Source: Clostridia bacterium
Lineage (GTDB): Bacteria; Bacillota; Clostridia; UMGS1810
DNA length: 6,559 nucleotides
NCBI GenBank assembly: GCA_016293435.1
Contig: JAEDEG010000134.1
Span: 1-6,559, forward strand
Direction of reading: 5' to 3'
The notes below the pieces were generated by a model. That model saw nothing but the letters and a program-made list of their open reading frames with translations. It made no database searches and was not told where the DNA came from. How positions within the stretch are numbered: the stretch's first letter is position 1; each line of letters starts with the position of its first letter. Shown here in pieces: positions 1 to 6,529 of the stretch. Made by a program: the position numbers and the translations under genes.

Positions 1-70
1 CGATTCATTCCGTTTTTTGTAGCTTTTCTGTGTCCATTTTTGCTGGGAGGGAACAAAAATCAAAAACTTT

Positions 71-115
71 CTCTAAAATAAAACAAAGACCTCGACAAAA
101 GAGATCTTCGTTTTA
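71..115 (-). terminator. Intrinsic terminator after hemZ
   Basis: Read on the minus strand, bases 115-101 pair with 93-79 over 15 positions around a 7-base loop (100-94). Two of the pairs are G-U wobbles. The hemZ TAA stop (115-113) is the first part of the 5' arm. The 3' arm runs into a U-rich stretch (GTTTTATTTTAG, down to about 74). On the plus strand the wobbles become A-C mismatches and the T-run is only four long, so termination should be mainly in the hemZ direction. This marks the end of the recJ-hemZ operon. Confidence 0.8.
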
Positions 116-1549
116 GGAATTTCCTTCGATGTTCCATTTATTAAATAATTCGATTTTACGATTTATCATTTCATCAATTCTATGAATGTAATCATAAACC
201 TCTTTAACATTAAACACTCTCTCAATGCTGTTATTTCCGATAAGCTTTGTAGAACCTCCCGCACCAAGAGCGACAATATTCTGAACTTCTTCCATAATAT
301 AAATGTTATATATACATTCATGCGATGGAAGACAATAGCCTACATTTTCAAGATTACCAAGCATATTTTTTTGTCTGTACATATAATATGGATGCATGCC
401 AAGATTCTTCAACCTCTCATGAGCTAAAGACAACATGTTATTGACGGTTGATGCAGCAGTCGGTGAGTATGTATCATAGTTCATATCAAGATATGAGCCG
501 TGCTTAATACTCATTGTATGAACCGTAATACTTTCGGGATGTATGCCACATAGCGAATCCAGCGTTTTTTCAAAATCTGATTCCGTTTCATCCGGCAACC
601 CGGCTATAATATCGGAATTAATGTGAGAAAAACCAAGCGAACGTGCAAGCTCAAAGCTTCGAAAAAAATCATCTGACGAATGATTACGGCCTATTTTCTT
701 TAGTGTATTATCATTTACAGTTTGAGGATTTATGCTTATTCTTGTTACTTTGTGCTTTAAAAGTACATGCAGCTTGTCCTCACATATTGTATCGGGGCGT
801 CCGGCTTCAAAGGTTATTTCTTTTACATATTCAAGATTAAAATGAGCTTCAATACAATTTAAAATATCGTCAATCTGAGAGGACGATAGAGCACTCGGTG
901 TTCCGCCGCCAAAATATATTGTTTCTATTTTACGAGAAATTACAAATTCATTTGAAGAAATTGCTTTGATTTCTTTTTTTAACGCTTCCACATAAGGCTC
1001 GGTCAATTTGTTAGAAAACGCTATGGACTGAGATGTGAAAGAACAATATAGGCACCTGGTCGGACAAAACGGTATCCCGATATACAAGCTGATTCCGTTT
1101 TGATACATGTTATCTATGTAAATTGATTCAACCGTTTCTACATCTTCGGCAAGCTTTGCTTTGCTTTTTTCTGTTTCATACTCCGTCACCAGAAAATCAG
1201 AAGCATTTTTTCCGCCGCTGCGGCGAAATTCTCTTATGATTTTTGCCGGTCTTATACCTGTAAGCAATCCCCAGGGCAGTGTAATACCGGTAATTTGACT
1301 CAAGCATTCGTATATTGATTTTTTTATTTTGGTTTTGTCTGTTACATCATTGTATATATGCGATTCTCGTTTGATACCGTCTGCAAAAGCTATACAAACA
1401 ATTTTTTTGTTACTTTGTACTTCCGAATAAATATAGTTTTCATTTTGAGGAATATCATTTGTAAATTCAAGCTTTACCTTTGGAAAAAATGAGCCTACGA
1501 TTTCTCTGACAGCATACTCTTCGTTATGGTTTTTTAAAATTATTTTCAT
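113..1549 (-). CDS. hemZ: HemZ-family radical SAM protein (coproporphyrinogen dehydrogenase-like / HemW-like)
   Basis: This is a radical SAM protein of 478 residues, close to Bacillus HemZ in length. An N-terminal HemZ-specific region carries PWGLLTGIRP (residues 92-101). The iron-sulfur motif CPTRCLYCSF follows, with cysteines at 162, 166 and 169, then GGGTP (214-218), EAGRPDT (248-254) and SINPQT (272-277). The C-terminal half has YYMYRQKN (388-395), GNLENVGY and ALGAGGSTK, which separate HemZ from HemN and HemW. HemZ is usually annotated as oxygen-independent coproporphyrinogen III dehydrogenase in heme synthesis. Here the cluster motif is CxxxCxxCxF, lacking the fourth cysteine of true HemN, so a HemW-like heme-handling role is also possible. 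It is probably cytosolic. The frame is open back to a TTG at 1564, but the ATG at 1549 has a GGTGAT ribosome binding site formed by the end of the preceding gene. It is the last gene of the operon. The family is certain; the substrate is not. Confidence 0.93.
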   Translation of the reverse strand: MKIILKNHNEEYAVREIVGSFFPKVKLEFTNDIPQNENYIYSEVQSNKKIVCIAFADGIKRESHIYNDVTDKTKIKKSIYECLSQITGITLPWGLLTGIRPAKIIREFRRSGGKNASDFLVTEYETEKSKAKLAEDVETVESIYIDNMYQNGISLYIGIPFCPTRCLYCSFTSQSIAFSNKLTEPYVEALKKEIKAISSNEFVISRKIETIYFGGGTPSALSSSQIDDILNCIEAHFNLEYVKEITFEAGRPDTICEDKLHVLLKHKVTRISINPQTVNDNTLKKIGRNHSSDDFFRSFELARSLGFSHINSDIIAGLPDETESDFEKTLDSLCGIHPESITVHTMSIKHGSYLDMNYDTYSPTAASTVNNMLSLAHERLKNLGMHPYYMYRQKNMLGNLENVGYCLPSHECIYNIYIMEEVQNIVALGAGGSTKLIGNNSIERVFNVKEVYDYIHRIDEMINRKIELFNKWNIEGNS

Positions 1550-1552
1550 AAT

Positions 1553-1558
1553 ATCACC
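1553..1558 (-). promoter_or_regulatory. Ribosome binding site deciding the hemZ start
   Basis: GGTGAT (1558-1553 on the minus strand) is made from the last codon (TGG) and stop codon (TGA) of the hydrolase gene. The ATG at 1549 follows it. Its position supports ATG 1549 over the longer-frame TTG at 1564 and suggests translational coupling of the two genes. Confidence 0.65.
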
Positions 1559-2174
1559 ATACAAAAGGATTGTTATTTATCTCATGTGCAATTGTTGTAC
1601 TTTCGCCATGACCGGGATAAACGATTGTATCAGCCGGAAGTTTAAATAACTTGTTTTTTATTGAATTCATCAAATCGGTCGCATTACCGGTTGCAAAATC
1701 AGACCTTCCCACTGATTCATAAAAAAGTGTATCACCGGTTATTGCACAGTTGTCATATATGATAGAAATTCCGCCTGCGGTATGTCCCGGTGTGAATAGA
1801 ATTTTAAGAGGATTATCCCCCAGAAACAAGGTATCGTTTTCATTTAAAATTACGTCAGGTTTGTGAATAGGGGAGGTGTTTCTGAAATAATTACACAAAT
1901 TAAGCTCGCTGTCATTCAATGCTTTTTCCTCCAAAGAACCGATACAAACCCTCGCTTTTGTATAGTCTGCTGCATTGTCGAGCGCACAAATATGGTCACT
2001 GTGAGCGTGGGTAAGTATGATATATTTTATTATAACGCCAAGTTCTTCAATTTTGGCGGTAATTTTGTCGATTGATGTTGCAGGATCTATCAATGCTGCT
2101 TCCATGGTAGCTTCATCATACACAATGTAACAGTTTGTGTGAAGCAATCCCAGTATTAATCGTTCTGTTCTCAT
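1554..2174 (-). CDS. Metallo-beta-lactamase-fold hydrolase, glyoxalase II-like
   Basis: This is a complete 206-residue single-domain metallo-beta-lactamase-fold hydrolase. The dinuclear metal site is visible: THAHSDH (residues 55-61, giving H56, H58, D60 and H61), H131 in PGHTAGG, D148 in TGDTLF, and H189 in PGHG. GRSDF at 156-160 and the ending NNPFVW are typical of the short YqgX/YcbL-type glyoxalase II-like group. That group lacks the C-terminal helical domain of classical glyoxalase II. It probably hydrolyses a small thioester such as an acylglutathione or bacillithiol-type conjugate, but the substrate cannot be read from the sequence. No signal peptide or membrane segment is seen, so it is cytosolic. 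It starts 16 bases after relA with a good AGGAG site, and its TGA stop lies 4 bases before the hemZ ATG. In many clostridia an equivalent gene sits between relA and hemZ, so the position is conserved, but no pathway link to its neighbours is established. Confidence 0.93.
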   Translation of the reverse strand: MRTERLILGLLHTNCYIVYDEATMEAALIDPATSIDKITAKIEELGVIIKYIILTHAHSDHICALDNAADYTKARVCIGSLEEKALNDSELNLCNYFRNTSPIHKPDVILNENDTLFLGDNPLKILFTPGHTAGGISIIYDNCAITGDTLFYESVGRSDFATGNATDLMNSIKNKLFKLPADTIVYPGHGESTTIAHEINNNPFVW

Positions 2175-2182
2175 AATATATG

Positions 2183-2187
2183 CTCCT
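2183..2187 (-). promoter_or_regulatory. Ribosome binding site of the metallo-hydrolase gene
   Basis: AGGAG (2187-2183 on the minus strand) ends 8 bases before the ATG at 2174, in the 16-base gap after relA. It is the only classical AGGAG site among the four genes. Confidence 0.75.
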
Positions 2188-2190
2188 GTA

Positions 2191-4380
2191 TTAATGATTT
2201 CTCGAAACTTCTATAACGTCTTTGATGTTTCTTAATTTTGTGGTCAAAATATCCAACTGATTTATATTCCTTATCTCTATGCTTGCTTCAATTATTGCCA
2301 TTCTATCTTTGGTAGTTCTGGCATTTAAAGTTTTTACATTAACCTTACAGTCAGCAATTATGTTTGCAATATCAATAAGAAGACCGTTTCTGTCTGTCCC
2401 AACAATTTTGAGATGCGCAAGATAAAATTCTTCTTTATTATCATCCCAAAACACATCTATCATACGCTTTTTTTCTTCATCATCAGTATATAGCGCAGAG
2501 ATATTTACGCAGTCTTGCCTGTGAATAGAGACACCTCTGCCTCGCGTTATATAACCCACAATTTTATCACCGGGTACCGGATTGCAGCATCGTGAATATC
2601 GTATCAGACAGTTATCAACGCCTTTTACAACAATTCCGCTCGCGGCTGAACTCTTAGAGTTTTTATTGGGTGTTTCAGATGTTATTTCCAAAAGCTTTTT
2701 TTCGGGGGTGGTGTTGTTCTTTTTATATTCATCTTTAAGCTTTGAGATTACATTTGTAAGCTGAACTCCCCCATATCCGATATTTGAATATAAATCATCT
2801 GTGCATGAAAATCCGTAACGTTTTACCAGATGTTCAATATACTCCGATGAAGTAAGCCCCAATGCACCGTATCCCTGACGCTTTATTTCTTTTTCAAGCA
2901 TATCCTTGCCTTTAATTATATTTTCCTCGCGGTTTTCCTTCTTAAACCACTGGTGTATTTTGGTTCTGGCCTGACTTGTTTTTGCAATTTTGAGCCAGTC
3001 TTTGCTGGGGCCGTGGATTGCAGATGATGTAATGATTTCAACTATGTCTCCGTTTTGAAGCTGATAATCAAGATTTACTATTTTGCCGTTTACCTTTGCT
3101 CCTTGCATTTTACAACCTACAGCGCTGTGTATTCCAAATGCGAAGTCTATCGGTGTTGCTCCTGCCGGAAAACTCAAGACGTCTCCTTTGGGTGAAAAAA
3201 CAAAAACCTGATCGGTAAACATATCAATTCTCAGTGCTTGCAAAAATTCTTTTTCATCCTTGGCATCCTTTTGAAATTCTATAAGCTGTTTTATCCACTG
3301 GAACTTTTGCTCGAGCATATTGTCTTCAGGCCTTGTTTTACCTTCTTTATATTTCCAATGGGCACATACACCGTTTTCGGCAATTTCATGCATTTCTTTA
3401 GTTCTGATTTGTATTTCAAACGGAACCCCATCGTGGCCTATTACAGTTGTATGCAAGGACTGATACATATTAGGTTTAGGCATTGCAATATAATCCTTGA
3501 ATCTGCCGGGCATGGGCTTATAAAGTTCATGTGCTGCACCAAGAGCTGCATAACAATCGCTTACGGTATCTGTAATGATTCTTACAGCAAATAAATCATA
3601 TATCTGATCCAGTGTTTTGTTTTGTGTAAACATTTTTCTGTATATACTGTAAAAATGTTTTGGTCGGCCATCGATTTTACAGTTGATATTCAGCTGCGTT
3701 AGTCTGTTTTTTATATCTCTTTTTATTGATGCGATGTATTCTTCGCGCTCTTGTCTTTTTTGGCTAATTCCCTCTACAATTTCGTGATATGCAACCGGAT
3801 CAATGTATTTTAAAGATAAATCTTCCAACTCCCATTTTATTTTATACATACCGAGTCTGTGCGCAAGCGGGGCATACACACTCAGAGTTTCTCTTGCTTT
3901 TTCTCTTTGCTTTTCTTCACTCATGCTTATAAGAGTTGACATATTGTGAACTCTGTCGGCAAATTTTATTATGATAACTCTTATATCCGATGCCATAGCA
4001 AGAAACATTTTACGCAAATTTTCCATATCTCGCTCTTCTTTTGAAGAAAACTGAATTTTATCAAGCTTTGTAACACCGTCCACCAAAAGACTAACCTGTG
4101 ATCCGAACAATTCGGTTATATCTTCGCTTGTATATTCGGTATCCTCAACAACATCGTGCAAAAGAGCAGCACATATAGAATCGGTATCCATCTGCATATC
4201 CGCAACAATATGAGCTACTGCCAAAGGATGTGTAATATACGGTGTACCTGATTTTCTAATCTGACTGCTGTGAGCACTGTCAGCAAGATTATAGGCTTTT
4301 ATAATCTTTTCGGAATCAAAGCCCGGATTGTATTTTTCTATTTTTGCCAAAAGGTTCTCAAAAGAAATATCTTTATTCAT
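2191..4380 (-). CDS. relA: Bifunctional (p)ppGpp synthetase/hydrolase Rel (RelA/SpoT family)
   Basis: This full-length 729-residue long Rel enzyme makes and degrades the stringent-response alarmone (p)ppGpp from GTP/GDP and ATP. The N-terminal HD hydrolase domain is intact: H51 in THPLAVA, HDVVED at 75-80 and D142 in FADRVHN. The synthetase domain follows, with GRPKHFYSIYRKM (238-250), D262 in YDLFAVRI, RFKDYIA (293-299), YQSLHTT (306-312) and E322 in EIQIRT. The RxKD motif (RFKD), rather than the ExDD of monofunctional RelA, fits a bifunctional enzyme. The regulatory half holds a TGS domain (about 386-451), a helical region, a cysteine-containing ribosome-interacting segment (RCCNPVPGD at 597-605, C624) and an ACT domain (about 650-726). 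Both catalytic sites look active. The ATG at 4380 is preceded by GCGGTG, and the recJ stop lies 14 bases upstream, so the gene is co-transcribed with recJ. No dedicated promoter is convincing. Confidence 0.98.
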   Translation of the reverse strand: MNKDISFENLLAKIEKYNPGFDSEKIIKAYNLADSAHSSQIRKSGTPYITHPLAVAHIVADMQMDTDSICAALLHDVVEDTEYTSEDITELFGSQVSLLVDGVTKLDKIQFSSKEERDMENLRKMFLAMASDIRVIIIKFADRVHNMSTLISMSEEKQREKARETLSVYAPLAHRLGMYKIKWELEDLSLKYIDPVAYHEIVEGISQKRQEREEYIASIKRDIKNRLTQLNINCKIDGRPKHFYSIYRKMFTQNKTLDQIYDLFAVRIITDTVSDCYAALGAAHELYKPMPGRFKDYIAMPKPNMYQSLHTTVIGHDGVPFEIQIRTKEMHEIAENGVCAHWKYKEGKTRPEDNMLEQKFQWIKQLIEFQKDAKDEKEFLQALRIDMFTDQVFVFSPKGDVLSFPAGATPIDFAFGIHSAVGCKMQGAKVNGKIVNLDYQLQNGDIVEIITSSAIHGPSKDWLKIAKTSQARTKIHQWFKKENREENIIKGKDMLEKEIKRQGYGALGLTSSEYIEHLVKRYGFSCTDDLYSNIGYGGVQLTNVISKLKDEYKKNNTTPEKKLLEITSETPNKNSKSSAASGIVVKGVDNCLIRYSRCCNPVPGDKIVGYITRGRGVSIHRQDCVNISALYTDDEEKKRMIDVFWDDNKEEFYLAHLKIVGTDRNGLLIDIANIIADCKVNVKTLNARTTKDRMAIIEASIEIRNINQLDILTTKLRNIKDVIEVSRNH

Positions 4381-4386
4381 AAATTA

Positions 4387-4392
4387 CACCGC
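4387..4392 (-). promoter_or_regulatory. Ribosome binding site of relA
   Basis: GCGGTG (4392-4387 on the minus strand) lies 6 bases before the relA ATG and directly follows the recJ stop codon (4397-4395). It differs from GAGGTG by one base. Confidence 0.6.
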
Positions 4393-4394
4393 TT

Positions 4395-6395
4395 TCAAGA
4401 ATTATAATTTTTTTCAGATATTGATTTATATATATCGGATTTCTCTATATCACATTTCATATGATACGCATCTCCTTTAGAAATTTTTACACAATCATAT
4501 TTGACGTTAAAATTAATAAGGTTAAGCTCATCAAATATTTTGAGCATATTTTTTATTCTTTCTCGCCCTAAACGGCGGTTATATTCACGATTTATATAGT
4601 CCGATAGTTCATTTATCCTAAAGTCGGTTATGTTACTTGCCAAAAAATTCTTAATGCAAACAAAAAGAATACGTAAATTATCAATATCAATTCTGCATTT
4701 GTCCGTTGGCTTAATATCCCTGATCAAAAATTGAGCAGTTTTAACACCATTATATGTATTTACATTCAAAGTTCCTGCAATGTCGACCTCATCTCCGTTT
4801 GAGTATATTTTTAAATCATCCGCCATATTAAATGCCGGAGAATCAAAGGAACAGTTTGACGCCGACAATGACAAAAAAGCATGCTTTCCCGATTTATGAA
4901 ACCTTACGTTTGTAACAGATGTATTATATATACCCAAAATCGGTGTACGGTTTCCGATTCCATACGGTTCAAGATAATTAAGCTCATCACACAGTTCAAT
5001 TGTAATTTGAGATGCATCGATTATAGCGTCAATATTGAGCTTTGGTGTTGCAATTTCCTCGGTAATTATGCATTGTGCATATTCATTTATTTTTCTTCTG
5101 AATTTATCAATTTTATCTTCTTCAACACTAAAACCTGCTGCGAGCTCATGACCGCCAAATTTAATCAAAACATCACTGCAGTAATTGAGAGAATCAAAAA
5201 GACTGAACCCACTTATGCTTCTCCCCGAGGCCTTGCCGGTGCCATCGTCGTTTATAGAAATAACAGCACTTGGTTTATAATATTTCTCAGTGATTTTTGA
5301 TGAAACTATTCCTATAATTCCATGATGCCAACCTTGTTTTGCAACAATAATAACATTATCTTCATACAATCTGTCTTTTTCTATTATTTCCAATGCTTCT
5401 TCCAAGATTTTTTGCTCTTCGATTTGTCTCAGTTTGTTATTCGAGTCAAGAATTTGTGCTAACTTTTCGGCGTTTTTGCAATTATTCGACAAAAAAAGGT
5501 TGACAGAAGTGACAGCAGAATCTATTCTGCCGGCAGCATTAAGTCTCGGTGCAATTCCAAAACTGATATTTCCCGAATCAATATTGTTTATATCTATATT
5601 AGATACATCAATAAGGGCTTTAAGGCCAAAATTGTCGGTTTGTCTGATTAGTTTAAGTCCGTATGATGCTATAAATCGGTTTTCGCCGGTCAATGGCACC
5701 ATATCTGCAATTGTGCCAATGCATGCAAATACACAATATCGATCTATTATTTGTTTGCTTAATCCCGAGAGAGCGTATACAAGCTTAAATGCAACGCCAA
5801 CCCCGGCAAGATTTGGATTTTTGTACATACATCCCGGAATTTTTGGATTTATAACAGCATCTGCATTTGGAAGAGTATCAACAGGAGTGTGATGGTCTGT
5901 AACCACGACATCCATATTTCGTGATTTGATATAAGCAACCTCTTCTATGGCAGTTATTCCAACATCGACTGTTATAATAAGCTTTACATTTTCAGAATAT
6001 AAATAATCTATGGCATGCTTATTTAGGCCGTATCCCTCGTCTGACCGATTGGGAATATAGAAAATAACATTTGCATCAAGAGATTTCAAATAATCATAAA
6101 CTATGTAGGTGGAAGTTATTCCATCAACATCATAATCCCCATATACTGCTATTTTATTATTATTCTTAATGTTATCCTGTATGCAAGCCACTCCGCTGTG
6201 CATATTGGGTAATTCATAGGGATCCAAAAACTGATTTATATCAGGATTAATAAATTCATCCACTTCACAATCTTCAACTATTCCACGGTTAGTTATTACT
6301 TGTGCCGTTATAGGCGATATATTAAATTTTTTTGAAATATGTTCAATCAGGTTTTTATTCGGATTTGGCAAAGACCATTTCTTTGATATAGACAA
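4395..6395 (-). CDS. recJ: Single-stranded-DNA-specific exonuclease RecJ
   Basis: RecJ degrades single-stranded DNA 5' to 3' in recombinational and mismatch repair, using divalent metal ions. From the TTG start the protein has 666 residues. The DHH phosphoesterase core is complete: GDYDVDG (86-92), D144 in TVDVGITA, TDHHTP with DHH at 167-169, D231 in IADMVPL and RLNAAGRID (284-292). The DHHA1 half carries GWHHGIIGIVSSKI (355-368), GRSISGFSLFDSL (391-403) and FGGHELAAGFS (413-423). An OB-fold region (about 453-563) follows. The last 100 residues look like the winged-helix-type tail common in clostridial RecJ and absent from Escherichia coli RecJ. The frame stays open to a TTG at 6476, but that start and the ATG at 6464 lie inside or upstream of a strong promoter and lack ribosome binding sites. 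The TTG at 6395 follows GGTG by 5 bases and gives the typical SKKWSLP beginning. It is the first gene of the operon. Confidence 0.95.
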   Translation of the reverse strand: MSISKKWSLPNPNKNLIEHISKKFNISPITAQVITNRGIVEDCEVDEFINPDINQFLDPYELPNMHSGVACIQDNIKNNNKIAVYGDYDVDGITSTYIVYDYLKSLDANVIFYIPNRSDEGYGLNKHAIDYLYSENVKLIITVDVGITAIEEVAYIKSRNMDVVVTDHHTPVDTLPNADAVINPKIPGCMYKNPNLAGVGVAFKLVYALSGLSKQIIDRYCVFACIGTIADMVPLTGENRFIASYGLKLIRQTDNFGLKALIDVSNIDINNIDSGNISFGIAPRLNAAGRIDSAVTSVNLFLSNNCKNAEKLAQILDSNNKLRQIEEQKILEEALEIIEKDRLYEDNVIIVAKQGWHHGIIGIVSSKITEKYYKPSAVISINDDGTGKASGRSISGFSLFDSLNYCSDVLIKFGGHELAAGFSVEEDKIDKFRRKINEYAQCIITEEIATPKLNIDAIIDASQITIELCDELNYLEPYGIGNRTPILGIYNTSVTNVRFHKSGKHAFLSLSASNCSFDSPAFNMADDLKIYSNGDEVDIAGTLNVNTYNGVKTAQFLIRDIKPTDKCRIDIDNLRILFVCIKNFLASNITDFRINELSDYINREYNRRLGRERIKNMLKIFDELNLINFNVKYDCVKISKGDAYHMKCDIEKSDIYKSISEKNYNS

Positions 6396-6400
6396 ATTAG

Positions 6401-6409
6401 CACCAACTT
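6401..6409 (-). promoter_or_regulatory. Ribosome binding site deciding the recJ start
   Basis: On the minus strand AAGTTGGTG (6409-6401) matches the Shine-Dalgarno sequence AAGGAGGTG at seven of nine positions. It ends 5 bases before the TTG at 6395. The alternatives, TTG at 6476 and ATG at 6464, have nothing comparable, which favours the 6395 start. Confidence 0.6.
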
Positions 6410-6418
6410 TATGTATTA

Positions 6419-6437
6419 TATAATTTTCAAAATTATA
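6419..6437. repeat. Perfect 19-base palindrome in the recJ leader
   Basis: Two 9-base arms, TATAATTTT and AAAATTATA on the minus strand (6437-6429 and 6427-6419), flank a single G at 6428. The palindrome lies about +4 to +22 relative to the predicted transcription start, between the -10 and the recJ ribosome binding site. That is an operator-like place. In the mRNA it could also form a weak, all A-U hairpin at the 5' end. No regulator is identifiable. Confidence 0.5.
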
Positions 6438-6447
6438 AATAAATATT

Positions 6448-6476
6448 ATTATACCATTTTTCATGTAAATGCGCAA
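6448..6476 (-). promoter_or_regulatory. Sigma-A-type promoter for the recJ operon (extended -10)
   Basis: On the minus strand, TTGCGC (6476-6471) is followed after exactly 17 bases by a perfect TATAAT (6453-6448). The -10 is preceded by TG plus one base (6456-6454), which makes an extended -10. The -35 matches only the first three consensus bases, but the extended -10 compensates. Transcription would start near 6440-6442 and give a leader of about 45 bases before the recJ TTG. No other promoter of this quality is seen in the window, so it probably drives all four genes. Confidence 0.7.
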
Positions 6477-6489
6477 GTGTTAATAACTA

Positions 6490-6520
6490 ATTATTTTTTG
6501 CAATTTTCTGCAGTTGTCAA
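6490..6520 (-). promoter_or_regulatory. Possible second, upstream promoter
   Basis: A consensus TTGACA lies on the minus strand at 6520-6515. The best matching -10 is AATAAT (6495-6490, five of six), but the spacer of 19 bases is long. It could be a weak second promoter for recJ with a start near 6483. It is far less convincing than the one at 6448-6476, and in DNA this AT-rich it may be chance. Confidence 0.25.
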
Positions 6521-6529
6521 ACATATGTT
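6520..6529. repeat. 10-base palindrome upstream of recJ
   Basis: AACATATGTT is a perfect palindrome touching the TTGACA of the possible upstream promoter. The related sequence TAACATA recurs at 6553-6559, and TATGTTA lies at 6524-6530. The sites could be operator half-sites, but they are short and may be chance. Confidence 0.3.

Noticed and set aside
4..36. A 10-codon minus-strand frame starting ATG GAC ACA after the hemZ terminator
   Set aside because: It has no ribosome binding site and ends after ten codons. It is too short to support as a gene.
44..54. GGGAGGGAAC on the plus strand, resembling the T-box consensus GGGUGGNACC
   Set aside because: It lacks the following CGCG and any antiterminator or stem I structure, and it points towards the opposing hemZ gene.
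3238..3594. A 118-codon plus-strand open frame antisense to relA
   Set aside because: It is opposite the Rel synthetase domain, whose motifs are fully conserved. The predicted peptide is rich in F, C and I with no family features.
4401..4429. TATAAT (4406-4401, minus strand) just before relA, as a promoter for relA
   Set aside because: It comes from the codons N-Y-N at the recJ end, the -35 at 17 bases matches only two of six positions, and the start of transcription would fall on the ribosome binding site.
4881..5300. A 139-codon plus-strand open frame antisense to the recJ DHHA1/OB region
   Set aside because: It overlaps a clearly coding, conserved minus-strand region and has no domain of its own.
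5434..5892. A 152-codon plus-strand open frame antisense to recJ
   Set aside because: It lies wholly opposite the conserved DHH core of recJ (region coding VVVTDHHTP to RLNAAGRID). It shows no recognisable domain and no convincing ribosome binding site, so it is a mirror of recJ codon use.
6415..6437. Two further TATAAT sequences (6437-6432 and 6420-6415, minus strand) as extra recJ promoters
   Set aside because: Neither has a reasonable -35 or a TG extension, and the second would start transcription at the ribosome binding site. They are better explained as part of the AT palindrome.
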